From: Struthidea cinerea
Lineage: Eukaryota > Chordata > Aves > Passeriformes > Corcoracidae
Direction of reading: 5' to 3'
DNA length: 64,000 nt
Assembly: GCA_013397865.1 (NCBI GenBank)
Contig: VZTI01000933.1
Coordinates: 1,887,046-1,951,045 of the forward strand
The notes under the pieces are model-generated. The model was not told the origin of the DNA. It did not search any database and saw nothing but the letters and a program-made list of their open reading frames with translations. The position numbers were made by a program, and so were the translations under genes. Below, in pieces: positions 11,442 through 23,965 of this stretch; position 1 is the stretch's first letter, and each line of letters begins with the position of its first letter.

Positions 11442-13350
11442 GCTGCTGCTAACAGATTAATTGACTGATCTCAAACATACATCTCCAGTAGAGGTGGCTG
11501 GCTGCCCTTAATGGAAGAATCGGAGGTGAGAGCTGGTCTCTCCAAATTGCTAAAGTGACAGGCATTATGCCCTGGGGGATAATTAGTGGCTTTACAGGAA
11601 TAGTTATATTCAGTTCTTTGAATTTAGTGAAAACCTTTCTGCTGACCTCTGGAGGGTTTAGACCAGACTCTCAGAGGGGGTTGTTTAAGAAAATATTTTC
11701 CCCAACTATTTTAAGTGGCAACCTATTGAATTCTTAAAAAACCCTGCCTACAACTCACAAAATACCTGGCCAAATGCGAGGCAACGTGTTTGACTGAGAG
11801 CCAAAACCTGGGATCTGGGTAATTTCCAGCAAGGATCCTTGGGCCTGAGGAACATGTTTTTGCCACGATAGCTTGGATTTGCTTGGCAAGGCCCATGGGC
11901 CCTTCTAACCCACACGGGGCTAAAAGAGCTGTCCTCTTTTCTATTTGCTCTGCACCTACTGCTTTTCTTTGCACAAGGCCCATTAACTATCACTTTTCCT
12001 GCCAATTGTTGGTCTTTCAGAAGAGGGTGGGGGTTTTTTGTGTAAAAAAGGAGAGATTTTGTGCCTGTATCATTAACAGTTCTCATTGCTATTCCCTTCA
12101 ACTACCCTTCAGTGCTATTTTTCTCCTCTTATCTATTGCCTGAGGAGGCATCAGAGATGGACCTTTATTAACACTATTCTCCTTGATAGTGATTAAAGGA
12201 AGCACATCACAGCCTAGCCAAGGGCTGGCTCTGCATGTCTTGCTTCCAACGGGGGCTAAAGACAACGAGGAGGGTTATCCAATACCTAAAGTGGTCCCAT
12301 CTTGATTCTTTCCTATAAGAGGAGGGCTCTAAAATGCTCCCAGTCGGCATGGGGGGATGAAAGGAAGGGTCAGTGCTTTTCCCCCGGGAGCAGCTTCCTG
12401 CTGGGGCCTGGCAGGCCTTCCAACCCCTGTGGGGATCAGGAAGGGTTTAGCTGGTTAAAGGAAGGCAGGGAAAAGACCATGTCTCTTTGAGTCCCTCTGG
12501 GTGGGTCATCTTTGGTAGCTCCCCACAGGATCTCAACCTTTTTTGTGTTATCTCACAGCTCACTCCGTGTGAGCAAGTCCCTGACTTTGCATGCTCCATT
12601 TCAACCCTTTGCCATGTCAGCTGTGGACAGGAGTGTAAATATTTCCCAGCTGTTTGCTGAACTGTGTTTGAGCTGGGCTCTGAGCATGTAATATTTTGTA
12701 TTACAAATGTCCTGATACCTGTCAATTTTTCTCCCTGTAATCCACATTTGTTCTGAAATATCTGTTAGCTCACTGGCTGCAAGAAAGGAGAGGGGTTCAC
12801 TTGTCTTGATCTTTTTTGATTTTAAAACTATAATCTGAGGATGAGGAATTACAACTTCTATTTATTACCTCACCCAGCTCAGAATCTCTTCCTGAGGTGT
12901 ACTGGATCTACTGAATTCCTGGGAAGCTACTCAGCAACCTTTGGTGACAGGCAAAAGGATAAAAAGAGGAACCAAAACAGTGTAGAACACATAAAATTGG
13001 CAGATGGATGAGAAAGCTTAAACTATTTTGTGTTTCTATAAGGAAAAAGGTCTTTCTTAAAAGTTGTCAGAGAAATTATCATGAATAGTAAAATAAAATT
13101 TAAAAGACTTCAGGAAAGCGTAATTATTATTTAAGTCTCCTGGTGTAAATCTGTAGATCAGTAATTAATAAATTTTATTTTCTTTCTTAGTATTTGGGGC
13201 ATAATATACAAATGTATGAAAATAAAAACAATGGAACTGTAGCAGAGATTATTTTTGAAGAACTGCAACAAGACATGTGAAGTCTTGATGTGTATTTGGT
13301 ATAAAAGTTATGTTCTCTTATTATTCCTAAAGTTTGTGTTGCCTCTCCGT

Positions 13351-13369
13351 TGGCCACGCGGTGTCACTC
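13351..13369 (+). promoter_or_regulatory. CTCF-like motif
   Basis: TGGCCACGCGGTGTCACTC matches most positions of the vertebrate CTCF core (CCA..GG.G.C pattern), with mismatches in the centre and at one core G. It sits in a locally GC-rich patch within an AT-rich spacer between convergent genes. Occupancy is not shown by sequence. Confidence 0.35.
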
Positions 13370-16300
13370 TGGCACCTCGGTACTGGCAGCCAGGCAGGGG
13401 GGCAGGGAAGAGCAGAAAAACTCTCTCAGTCTCTCCTGGCTCCATGAAAAATTGAAGGGTATTTATTTTCTGGTAGGCAGCCAGGCTGAAAATACTATCT
13501 GAATTGAAAGCCTTTCATGAAACATCTGGGCAGTTAAATTTTGCAAACTTCAAAGATGTCCAGTACCGTACTGACATACTGATTTCTTTCTTTAGTGAAG
13601 AATCACTTAGCCTAATGCACAAAAGCCTCTGTAAAAACCATTTCATGCTGAAATTAATGATCAAAATGACTATGCTTAATAAAGCAACTCTTACACGAGT
13701 GCCAGTCAATATAGTTAAACTACAACAGGCTCATAATCAGTCTCTCAAATCGCTATCAATTGTCCTCAGTGGCCGGTTTTGCAGTGGATTTTTTTGAGGT
13801 CTGTGTGCTTAATCTCCAGATTTTCCATTCTGGATTTGATACGTGTGCGCAAAATTCTGCCTGTGGTTTTGTTTTGCAGCCTGTCATTTTTTGAGTACCT
13901 TTCCTAAGCTTGACTAGATTCTCTGCTGGCAAATAATAGTAATAAAAATAACAGAGTCACATTTATAGCGGTTGAGAATCTAGTCCTCAACACTGACTTC
14001 AGATATAAGGTCTTGTTTTTACTTGTTGATATGTGTTCTCCGAAATGCAAAAGCTAAAAGCAGAACTATGTCAAATACTTCCCAGATGACTCGATGTGCT
14101 CTTAGAGCCATGGGATTATACAGTCACATGCCTGGTAAAATTCACCCCAGTGCTGGTACGTGAAGCATTAGGATTTTCTTCTCTCCTCTCAGTGTATAGA
14201 GTGACATACAGCTAAATAACCACCATAAGTTTACACTAATAGTTCTGTTCACTGAGCTGCTTGAGGCAGAAATGCAAGTGCTAATATGTAGGAGCTGTGC
14301 TTTGATAATTATTCTTGGGAATGAAAAAACACACTACTAATTTCCCAGTTCTCATTCAAGTGCTCATAATATGGTCTAGGTAAAATTCCATTTTACACAC
14401 AGTCAAAGAGCGTAAATAAATGTAAATACACAGCACCTGTCCTCTCTTATGCCATGTGGACCTGTCAGAGTACTTGTTCTGGTGAGTGGGGAACAATATT
14501 AATGCTGCTGCTTTATAATGGAGTGATTTTCAAAGAGAAGTAAAACTCACACATAATATACCCATCTCCATAAGTAACATTAATTTTACAGACAGAGATT
14601 GAGCACAAAGGAAAGGAGAGTCTTTAGCAGAATCTGTCATTGACTTAACTCTGAGAGTCCCCATACATCATTGTTCAACTCCTGGAAACGCTGCCAGGGC
14701 CTCAGTCTGTGATTTAACTCTTACTGCACATTTTCAGCACCCCGGACCATAAGCCAGGCTGTGCTCCTTTGCACCAGGAATGCTGAACCTCGTGTTCAGG
14801 AGGTTCAGGGTGGCTTGCAATGCAACACACACACTCAGAGATGCAGGAGAGGTGCTAACAAGCACTGCAGTTGAATGACCCTGTGCTAGGGAAGCTTGAG
14901 ACAGTGTGCAGCTTCTTGCTGAAACACTACAGGAAAGAAATCTATGGAAGGTGCTTTTTTATTTCCCTTAGAAAATTATTAGATGTGTCCTAATGAGTCC
15001 TCAGCGGGCTCCTGCCATGTACAATTAAAACTAGACTGGTCCCTTTGAATTAAAAAACTAGAGAAATAAGATAGAGTTTAATTTGCTCTCATGTCAGTAC
15101 GAATAAAAAAAAAATAGCTCTGACATTGTGGTTTGCTGCAATGAAAAAATTATACAATAGCATTTTATTCATCTGTGTAAAATAATTTTTTCATGTAGTG
15201 TTTTCTTAGTTAAGAATAGCCCTGACTTAGAAAAAGACAAGTTTATGGACAACAAAAAGCAGTGTTTGTCCAGGTTCTCCCTTCTTCAAGCTTTGAACAA
15301 GTATCAACTGTTTTAATTAGCTCTCAACACCTTTATATTGTCATTTGAACTGGGAGCATTCTCTGCATACATGTAGCAGTTACTTTAAACAGGGAGCATT
15401 TGCAAAGCAAATGACTGTGTTTGACAATCTCTCTGCAGCCAAGCAGCATTAAAAATGGTTTTGCTTCAGTTCCATCGCTTGTTAGATTTGATTTCCTTAA
15501 TTCTTAGCATAGGAGTAAATGGCCTTAAAATCCATTTGGTATTTTGAAATATGGAGGATATCTTCCAGCTGATGAAGCCAACAGGCTCAGCAGATGTGAC
15601 TTCGTGTCTAGGGAGGATGGACATAGCTGGGAATTCGAATTTTGGTGTTTCCAGCACCATTTCTGCAATGAGTTTTGTGTGAATGTGGCTGTTTGCCTGG
15701 GAGAAGCTAAAGCAAAGTTGCAGGAGCCTTCCATTTGTAGCTCTCACATGCTAATTTTCTTCCTGGATGTGATTATTACATTTACAACACAACACTCAGC
15801 TAAAGCTTCAAGAAAACTGGAAACTAAGTGCTACCTCCAGCAGAGAGCAAAATAAACACATTCCTGCAGTGTGTTTTTCCATGGCCAGACTTAAATTTCA
15901 CATCAAACAAATCTAGCAAGTGACAGGTCACAACATATGCCTTTAAAATACCAGCGAAAGGACAGCTTCTTCAGCAGCAACCAGATAAACAAAACCAAAC
16001 CCCCAAAATTCTGAACAGCCTCAGAGCATGTTATGGGCATACCCCAGGCAGTTTTCAGTTCAGTAGCCAGCCCACATCCAGCACTGGTTATTCTTCACTC
16101 ATTCCTTGTGTTTGGACAGGGACTGTCTGGATGTCTGGATTTAAAGCCCTGTACCGAAAGTATTCTGCTACTTCAGGTCTCCTGGGGAAAAATCAACCAA
16201 ACAAACCAAAACTAACGTGCCACTGCATTGCAGTTGTGGCTTGCTAAGATTGAGGAGGAGCACAGGACAAGGAATAAGCTCACAGGTTTCCTTGCCTTAC

Positions 16301-17007
16301 CAAAGGCATGGTCAAATGGGAAGGTTATTCTGGGACGTGACATTACCCTGAAGCAGCTGGCCTATACCAGGTGATACGTGCTGTTAGCCTATGACAAATG
16401 AGAGGTAATCCAAGTTTAGTTCTCACAGAAAACATACTTAAAAAACCCCCCAAAAACAGTCTGGTCTAAGTAGCTGAGCATTCAGAAAGTTCCCTGGCCA
16501 GCAGGAAGGTTTCTCACCGGCTGGCCCTACAGTTTCAAAGTGACAGGCACAAAGTATTTGCTATGATTTTGACAGTGCTTGACTTGGCCATTTTAATAAA
16601 TTGGCTTCCAAAGGAAAGATTTTTCTAGTCAATGAAATCTCTTATAAGGGCCCAGAAAGACTTTCACCTCTTGAGCTCAAGTCAGGTTTTCAGATTTTAC
16701 CGGTGGGATTGTGGAAAAAGAGCATGGGACTCATTCAGAAGAGTTTCAGGCTACAGGAGTTATATGCAAGCTGGAGGAATTGTCAGAGTCATAAAGATTT
16801 GTCATTAAAGTAAGTGAAGGTTTATTATTATTACTTTATTGTTATTATTTTAATAATTTCTGGCTATAAAATTACGAGCTATGTGATCTGGATTGGCCCC
16901 ATAAGACTTTCTGACCAGATAAAAGAGTCAAAGTGAGACATCAGTACTGGAGGCTTAATGTCCTATGGCTACAGGGGATTATCAGTGTGTCTGCTCTCAT
17001 TTAAAAG

Positions 17008-17192
17008 GCTTCTTGTTTCAGAGAAATGGTCACAGCCCCAACCCTGACAGAGCTCAAGAAGTGTTTGGACAATACTCTCGGGCACAGGGTGTGACTCTTG
17101 GGGATGGTGCTGTGCAGGGCCAGGAGTTGGACTCAGTGATCCTGATGGATCCCTTCCAACTCAGCATATTCCAGGATGCCGTGATTTTAAAG
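17008..17192 (+). mobile_element. CR1 LINE, 5'-truncated 3' end
   Basis: This matches the 3' end of avian CR1 elements in sense orientation: a stretch containing GGTCACAGCCCC, AGAGCTCAAGAAG, TGTGCAGGGCCAGGAGTTGGA and CCCTTCCAACTCAG, followed by a decayed copy of the 3' octamer tail. Only the last ~180 bp remain, as is normal for CR1 copies. The open frame that crosses it (16965-17303) is a by-product. Confidence 0.85.
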
Positions 17193-18219
17193 CCTCTAGG
17201 TCTCACAGAAGGACTGGAAGGCCACCTGGGACTGTCCCATGTCCGACAGCAGCGGTGGGCTCGGGAGGTCACTGCCCCAATGGGCAAACCCCGATTGCAG
17301 TAACAAGAGCTGGCAGCAGCAGGTGGAGGGGACAGACCCACATCTGTTTTATAAAATACCCATCACTTTCCTGGCAGGAGGCATCTTCCCTACAGCAGGT
17401 AAAATTACAGCATGAGGAGTGTTTACCTGGGCCGCAGAACAGAGTGACAGAGCATCCCCAAGAGCTGGATCATGCTGAAGAAAACACACAGCTCCAGAGA
17501 GTCTCAAATGGACATACCCAACGCGTGCCAGTACCCCCAGTAATTCCTTCATATGTTTAGTCACGTGCCCCTATTCCCTACAAACCCACAGGCTGTCTCC
17601 AAGTGCAGCGTGTATGACATGGGCAGATAAAGCATCAAAGGAACAGGTGAACCCCTCAGCTGTATGGGAGGCCAGGGAGCAGCCATGGAGGAGTGTTTGC
17701 CTTCTGTTGTGCAAAGGACAACAACACTGAAACACTGAAATCTTTCCTCAGGCCTTGATGCCTGATGGAACCAAGGAAAAAAGGTTATATTTGAACAATT
17801 TCAGGAAAACTTCAGCTGCAGACTGAAGGCAAAGCAGCAGCACATACAAAAGGATTAAACACCACTCTCTTTCTTTCATGATCAGCAGAATTCTCTTACC
17901 TTTCTTCCTCAAGATCCTCTGAGGAGACGCCCTCTTCGAGATCCAAGCTCCAAATTTTAGACAGGGCTGTAGCAGATGACTCCACAACAGAAGAACATAT
18001 CAAAGCTTATGAGTAGGTTTACACTAGGATGTAAAAATATTTTTTCATTAAAACTCTTTTCCTTGCAAAATGAAAGCAAGAAGACATTACTGCACTTACT
18101 AGAACACAATTTCAGCAGAAGAAGATGGATACAACAATTAAAACCTATGCTGAACCTAGGAGCCCAGGGGAGGTGGAAGAGGAGGGGAGGAGCTGCAAAG
18201 GCTCCTGAGTAACAGCAGG

Positions 18220-18227
18220 GCTATAAA
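18220..18227 (+). promoter_or_regulatory. TATA box of a candidate unknown transcription unit
   Basis: A consensus TATAAAAG follows a purine/GC-rich segment (18160-18215). Counting ~30 bases on puts a start site near 18250. A donor-like GTAAAC at 18312 would end a 62-nt first exon. Confidence 0.4.
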
Positions 18228-18249
18228 AGCTGAAGGAGCAGCAGACGTG

Positions 18250-19565
18250 CCCACTCAGAGCTTGTTGCTGGAGGGCAAGAGAAGGGTGCTCAGAGCTAAA
18301 GGAAGTAGAAGGTAAACTGCTTCACACTTACTGGGCTTAAATGGATCTTTTCTTCTATTATGTAAGAAGTGTAAACTGGAAAAGGAAATCTTTATCTTCT
18401 AAAACCTACAGGAACCCTCTTTGCTTTGCATAAAGTCTTCCATCCCATGGCACTTCAGTGGCTGCATACTCTTAGCAGTTTAGGTCTGTGGACTGAACTA
18501 AGGGTTCCTTACAGCTTCTTCTGTCCAGTTCTGCAATCCAAGGCTTCAGCTGGTGATAAGCCTTCTCTTGGTTTTACTGGGGTTGGCTTGTTCATAACAC
18601 TGCTGGATACCTCTGGTAAGAAAATAGTTGTAAATTCCCATCATCTTTGAACTTCAGTCCCTGCTCCCTGCTGCTATACTACACTCTTGTGCTAAAGAAA
18701 GAGGTGTTTAATTAAGGAACGAGTAGTAAAACATCTAATAACTGCAGGGGTGAGCTGCCATGTGGGATATCTTGACCACAAATCCCAGCTGGTCACTAAT
18801 GGCAGGGCAAATGCTTTGCTCAAAGCTGTAAGAGGGTATTGTTGTAGCTTTATACAATGAGTGAGGACAAATAGGTGTGGGGCTCTGTGCGGCTGATGTA
18901 CTCACTATTAACTTCCACAAAGTACTTTTCTATTCCTTTTTCCCTATTCAGGGAGGTAATCCACCTACTTAAAAGAGGTGTTGTGGTGCTAAATTAATTA
19001 ATCCTAGCAATATGCTTTTATAGCACTGCCTGCTCTACTATGCAAAAGTTAATGATCAGCCACTCCTATTTCTTGAATTGGGATCCAACAGCCCATTCAG
19101 GTTTTAATTTACCCTCTTTAGATGTTGTAATGCATTTTTTGTTTGACATGTTTTCCTCTTCTCCTGGCAGTCCTCAAAACCCTCACCAAGCAGGTAAAAT
19201 ATCCCAAAACAGGAAGGGAGCTGTTGGGGTGCACTATGTGCTGGAAGAGAGACAGGCCCTGAGGATCAGAGAGAGGCCTCTGTCCTGGGCCCGGAGGTGA
19301 CCCTGGGAGTGCATCCAGGTCACCGGGGATGGACTGAGAGAGGATTGTGTGTTTATGGACAGCCTGGGCCTGTGAGAAGTGTTAATTGTAGTTTGTGGCC
19401 TTCTAGGGCATTGTTTGCCTATTACCATACTAGGTAAAATCTGTGTAATACCCCAGGTGATTGGGGGACACTGTGGGGAACATCTTTCCTGTTTATATGA
19501 TGTTATATCCTGTTGGGTGCTGGTATTTAGGGAATTCTGACTGCACAATAAACGACTTTGCATTT
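18250..19565 (+). other. Candidate novel transcription unit ending in a solo LTR
   Basis: I recognise no family here. Downstream of the TATA box, the predicted exon 1 is 18250-18311 (no ATG). Exon 2 is 18412-18615, with acceptor CTACAG and donor GTAAGA. Exon 3 starts at 19171 after a strong pyrimidine tract and CTGGCAG. The first ATG of the spliced form is at 18447. Its frame runs through exon 2, crosses the junction in phase and stops at 19260-19262, inside the LTR, giving 86 codons. The only nearby AATAAA (19547-19552) belongs to that LTR. A second good donor at 19194 would make exon 3 a 23-nt exon of seven whole codons plus two bases. An open frame of this length can arise by chance, so the unit could be noncoding or not transcribed. 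Confidence 0.25.
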
Positions 19566-19615
19566 TTCCACCTGATAAGCGAGGTCCTTGCCCATGTGTC
19601 ATTACTGCAGGGAGC
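19216..19615 (+). mobile_element. Solo LTR, copy 1, with 6-bp target duplication
   Basis: The LTR itself is 19222-19609 (388 bp). It starts TG and ends CA, and is flanked by the perfect 6-bp direct repeat GGGAGC (19216-19221 and 19610-19615). An AATAAA lies at 19547-19552, about 60 bp before the 3' end, as in an R/U5 arrangement. A 6-bp duplication is typical of class II (ERVK/alpharetrovirus-like) elements. No internal retroviral genes adjoin it, so it is a recombined solo LTR. Confidence 0.8.
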
Positions 19616-20162
19616 CTCATGTTTCTGAGGGACCATGATGCTCTTTGACAACCAGCCGCAGAGCTCTGTTCCAGCTAGCCACACAAAGGCAGATTTGATC
19701 TGAGGCAGGCTCCAATACCTACAACTCAGCAGAGAGCAGAGCCCAGAGGAAGCCATCTGTGCAGGTGGCACTCATCCAAAGGGAAGGGTGTGAAGGCTGT
19801 CCCAAGGCCTCACCTGTGCCCCTGCCTAATGAGCTGCTCCAGTGCTTCCCTGCAGCTGGAGGTCAGAGGGTGACGGGACAAGGGGGAGGGCCTGGAGCCG
19901 AGTGTGTGCATGAGGCTTGCAAAGACCCTTCTCAGCTGGGGTGGATGCAGGTGAACCCACTCATGGGGATGACTGTGCATCTAACAACACGGCCTGGTTT
20001 CTCCTCCTGTTCCCTACCACCAACTCTTCAGCTTCCTCTAAATATTCTTTTCCTTTTTCCTCTTACCAGTCCAAAAGGCAGTGAAGTGTCACAGTACTAC
20101 CAAGGGCCTAGTCTGCCAAGCAGGATGCCAGTGAGGCAGGGCAAGGACAGAAGATGCTATTC
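19616..20162. other. 550-bp segment between the inverted LTRs
   Basis: No gag, pol, env, primer-binding site or polypurine tract was recognised, which argues against one provirus. A strong splice-acceptor-like pyrimidine tract ends in CAG at 20069. The open frame 19759-20250 has no recognisable content. Confidence 0.55.
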
Positions 20163-20562
20163 TCCCTTTGCAGTACTGACGCGTGGGCAGGGACTTTGCT
20201 CATCAGGTGGAAAAGGCAAAGACCTTTATTGTGCAGTCAGAATGCCCTAAATACCAGCACCCAACAGGATATCACATCATATAAACAGGAAAGATGTTCA
20301 CCACAGTGTCCCCCAATCACCTGGGGTATTGCACAGATTTTACCTAGTATGGTAATAGGCTAACAATGCCCTAGAAGGCCACAAACTACAATTAACACTT
20401 CTCATAGGCCCAGCCTGTCCATAAACCCACAATCCTCTCTCAGTCCGTCCCCGGTGACCTGGATGCACTCCCAGGGTCACCTCCGGGCCCAGGACAGAGG
20501 CCCTCTCTCTGATCCTCAGGGCCTGTCTCTCTAACACCACCTAGTGCACCCCAACTTCCCTG
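20163..20562 (-). mobile_element. Solo LTR, copy 2, inverted relative to copy 1
   Basis: The LTR is 20169-20556, also 388 bp, on the - strand, and about 93% identical to copy 1 by eye (roughly 26 differences). The flanks are AAGGGA and CAGGGA read on the - strand, a 6-bp duplication with one mismatch. The first base is decayed (AG instead of TG). The AATAAA is at 20225-20230 (- strand). It shows the same family and length but its own flanks, so it is an independent insertion. Confidence 0.8.
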
Positions 20563-22485
20563 AACTTTTAATCATCTGAATCTGTCTTTAGGAAAAGCTG
20601 TGGTTTTTGTTAACCAGATTAGTTTAGTACCAATACACTCCATGTTTACTCCATTGACAAATATAGGTGTTCTCTCTAAGGTTTGGGTCTCAATTAAAAA
20701 ACCCTACTCCTAGGCCTCACATAAACATGGCTCTGAGCTGAACCTGGCCATTTCCCAAAAGGCATTTATGGCAGATCGAGTGATGTGCTGTGACTGAAAT
20801 CTGTTTATCAGCAGGTCTGGGAGGACTGTGCTGCCTCTTCATTCTTTCACAAACAATAGTGAGGACTGGGCAATGTCTGATGGCTCTGACTGTGCCCTGT
20901 TCTGTCCCGCCTGAGGCGCTGCAAAAGCTCTCGGTCACTGATGGCACTTGCACAAAAACAAGCCTCATTTTCCCTGTGCTCTGATGTGAGCACACCCACA
21001 GCTAGATTTAATCACACTTGTTGCTCACACCTTGTAGCTTACACAAAGCTTATGTTCCAAGAGGGAGGAGAATGTATGGAGAGGAAAGAACCACTTCGGT
21101 TTTAAAGACAAGAGTAGACAGAGCCTAAACTTTTAAAACTATTTGTAAGAAATAAATGGGAAAACATATGTAACTTAAATGAAGGGCATGAAGCCAGAAA
21201 ACCCAAGGACAGCCTCAGAGGGACAGTTGCAATTTGCTGCATGAAGGGTCCTCAGCTGCTCTGGACAAAAGTGAGAAGCTCCCACTACAGGGAAGGTGCC
21301 AGGGTCACTGTATCTGCTGGAGCTGAGAATTGAACTGGTGTGATGTGGCAGAAGTCAGCAGGTCTGAAGTCTGATTTTTAGGTGAAAAATTGCACTGTGA
21401 AAGCAGAAAGCTACAGTAAAAAAACCCACCACAATGCTAGCCAGGAAAGAACTCATTGGAGACGTATAAATACAACTTCACACACTTTAATGTGTAAACC
21501 ACTCAACAAAATAAATTATGCTATGCTGACAAAGTAGTAAAAGGCCTTAAGAAAATTGAAAAAGCTTATAGTAATGAAAGATTATTCCCAGTGCAATAGA
21601 AGGAATGTGTATCACACTAAGTGACGGTGCTCTGTCTGTGAAAATCAGCCAAGTGAGGGAGAGGCAAGGCTGAGGGCAGGCAGAAGTGATGCTGGACACA
21701 TATTTACCTTGGCTCTCTGCAGCCAGCAGCAGGCTCAGGGCCATACTTAAGGCAAGACATATCTCCCTATTTCCCTACTATCACTGCTCACAGCAGGGAT
21801 TTCTTTTGTTAATGTGCTACTGTGCAGCTCTGGAATTGGAAACTGATTAATTCCCAACGCGCAAAGGGGATTCCTAGAGAGCAGGGCAGTGTAGGTGACC
21901 CCGCGGACCACAAGGGCTGAATCTACAGAGTCACTTAGGGTGCTTGATTAGGGCAAAATGATTCAAGATGACTTAAAATCCCTGGCAGACACTGTATTTG
22001 TGCTGTGTATCCCCACGTGATTTAGCATCATCCGGAACAAAAACCAGCGTTCACTGAAGTCTGAGGCCAGTTTTCATCATTAAGAATATTGGGCAGGACT
22101 AGTGTGTCTCTCTCCCAGGAGCTGATGCCTAGGTCTGGCTCCTGTGCTCAAAGGGGTGTCTGTTTTGCAGTCCTGCAGTCACACAATCACTTCATGGATC
22201 TGACCTCTTCTGACCTCTTCTTCGGCACACAACAGTGTAGGAACACTACAGTATTCCAGGAACAGAGGAAGGATAAATCTCTTTGCTTTCCCTGCTCCCC
22301 CTTCACGGGCTGAACCTGTACTTGTCTTCAGGCAGGTAATGAGCTCCTGCACTGGCACCCAATAGAAGACCAACCTGTACAAATACAAGGGGCTCTGCTG
22401 CAGCACAGAGAGGGGAACAGCAGGTTTGGGTCTTTCTGTAGTGAAGCAGGAGAGTCCCTAATCACAATCTCAGGAACAGCCACAA
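20563..22485. other. Intergenic, no gene seen
   Basis: Ordinary unique-looking sequence. There is a small tandem duplication of a 10-mer near 22200-22219. No coding, RNA or transposon signal was recognised. Confidence 0.5.
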
Positions 22486-22489
22486 GCAG

Positions 22490-22615
22490 GTGACCAAAGG
22501 TCTGCTCAGCCCTGGTTCCTGCTTCTGACAGTGGCCAACAGCAGATGCTCCAGGAAACATAAAGCAAAGGTAAGCACAAAATGATATTTGGTAGTATATT
22601 CCCAACTGTGAATGC
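22490..22615. mobile_element. Old interspersed repeat fragment (CR1-like family)
   Basis: It shares the core TCTGACAGTGGCCAA plus a following AGATGC/CAGGAAA block with the copy at 23858-23965. This block recurs in bird and reptile genomes and I associate it with CR1-type elements. The family name is from memory and the copy is strongly diverged. Confidence 0.5.
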
Positions 22616-23857
22616 CTTGGGCTTAAGTTCTGAAGTAGAGGTGATGATCTGTATTTGACAGGTTTCCTCCCTGAAGGTTTCTTTGGGGATCTGTGTGAGC
22701 TTCCAGCCTGTGTTCTCTGGCAAGAAATTTTGCAGCTCACCTAACACTGGTGTGAAGAGGATCTCTTGGTTGTGAATCTGTCTTGTGCTAGTTTCATTTG
22801 ATGCCATCCAACTTTCATGCTAATGGAATGCTTAGTTACTCCCCGAGAGCCTTTCCACCTTCCATAAGTTTGGGCTTCTCCAGTTTCCACCTCAGGCTGA
22901 ACACAGCCCTCCATGTACTAGAGATGCCTGCTTTCTTGGCAGGCTGGAAGGGCTAGCTCTTCCTGAGGAGCCTGCTGGCTTCCTAGAGTATGCCAGTGCA
23001 CAGACAGCTTGGAACTAAGATAGAGATTGTGCCAGTCTGCCCTCCCTGTGCCCAGTTAAAACCTTGTCTAAGAATGAGGATGCTCAGGAAATGCCAAGTG
23101 CATGTGTCAAATGGTTTTGACTTGGTTAGTGCTTCACTCAGCTGATGCCAAATCTGAAGATGATGGTGTAGCTGACTGCTGAAGGGACAAGGGGAAAATG
23201 TGAAGGCTGCATTTTACTCCCTAGGTGTTGCAATTGAGGCCAAAAGGGAATTTAAAGAGATCCATCTTATACTTACGTGTCCCTGAAAGAAAATAGCTGA
23301 TGAAGCAGTCACAGAGAGAGCAGTTGAGCCTGTAGCTTACACCTGACAGTCCATTCAAGCATCGATTATGATCAGCTGTGCACCTAAAGGAGAGAGATAG
23401 GGGCAGGTCTTGATCATTTGCATGACCCAGGCAAAACCATTTCTGTTTCAACTCTGCCGAATAATAGAGATAACAACCCAGAGACCCTTCTGGTACAACT
23501 TTTGGATAAACATCCAAGAGGTGCAAAGTGTGCTGGAGTGGTTATGGGCTCTTGTGGATGCTGGACAGCCTGCCAAGGTGTGGCTTAGTGAATGGGCAGT
23601 AATTCCATTCAGTGCAGGAGGTGCAGTGAAGGCACACTGAAGTGCTGCCATCAGCTGTCACCTGGATTTATTATTAGCATTTACAACAATAGCATTAGAG
23701 GATCACAAGAACTTTCAGTAGTGGAAGGTGATCAGCAAAAGGGCATGGGAAGAACTCTGTTGGATAGGGTTCTTGGGTAGGCTCGTTGCAAAGGAGCACA
23801 TGGTTAGGTGGGAAAAACCTCCCTCTTGCACTGAATTCTTCATCCCAGCCTTTCTGG

Positions 23858-23965
23858 AGCACAGAGATGAGCACTACTGGGTCAGACCAAGGATGTGTCT
23901 GTCCCTTACACTGCCTCTGACAGTGGCCAAAACCCGATGCCCAGAGAAACAAAGAACAGCATGAC
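23858..23965. mobile_element. Old interspersed repeat fragment, second copy
   Basis: It contains CTACTGGGTCAGACCAAGG followed by CTCTGACAGTGGCCAA and a GATGCCCAG block. It lies in the same orientation as the fragment near 22500. It is a known-looking sauropsid repeat, probably CR1-derived. Confidence 0.55.

Larger units (their letters stand above)
8525..17000. other. Intergenic spacer, left part, no gene seen
   Basis: No spliced gene, RNA gene or clear transposon was recognised. Open frames here are short and look random. Two motifs are listed separately: a palindromic ONECUT-like site near 11430 and a CTCF-like site near 13360. The stretch at about 11100-11500 is rich in homeodomain-type AT motifs and could be a conserved noncoding element, but conservation cannot be tested here. 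An AT-rich low-complexity patch lies at 16825-16860. Confidence 0.6.

Noticed and set aside
11748..12101. 117-codon open frame on the - strand in the spacer
   Set aside because: No recognisable family, no splice or promoter context, and overlapping open frames on the other strand; looks like chance.
16965..17303. 112-codon open frame
   Set aside because: It lies across the 3' untranslated end of a CR1 element, so it is not a gene.
19616..20162. A single provirus bounded by the two LTRs
   Set aside because: The LTRs are inverted rather than direct, each has its own flanking duplication, and no gag/pol/env-like frame lies between them.
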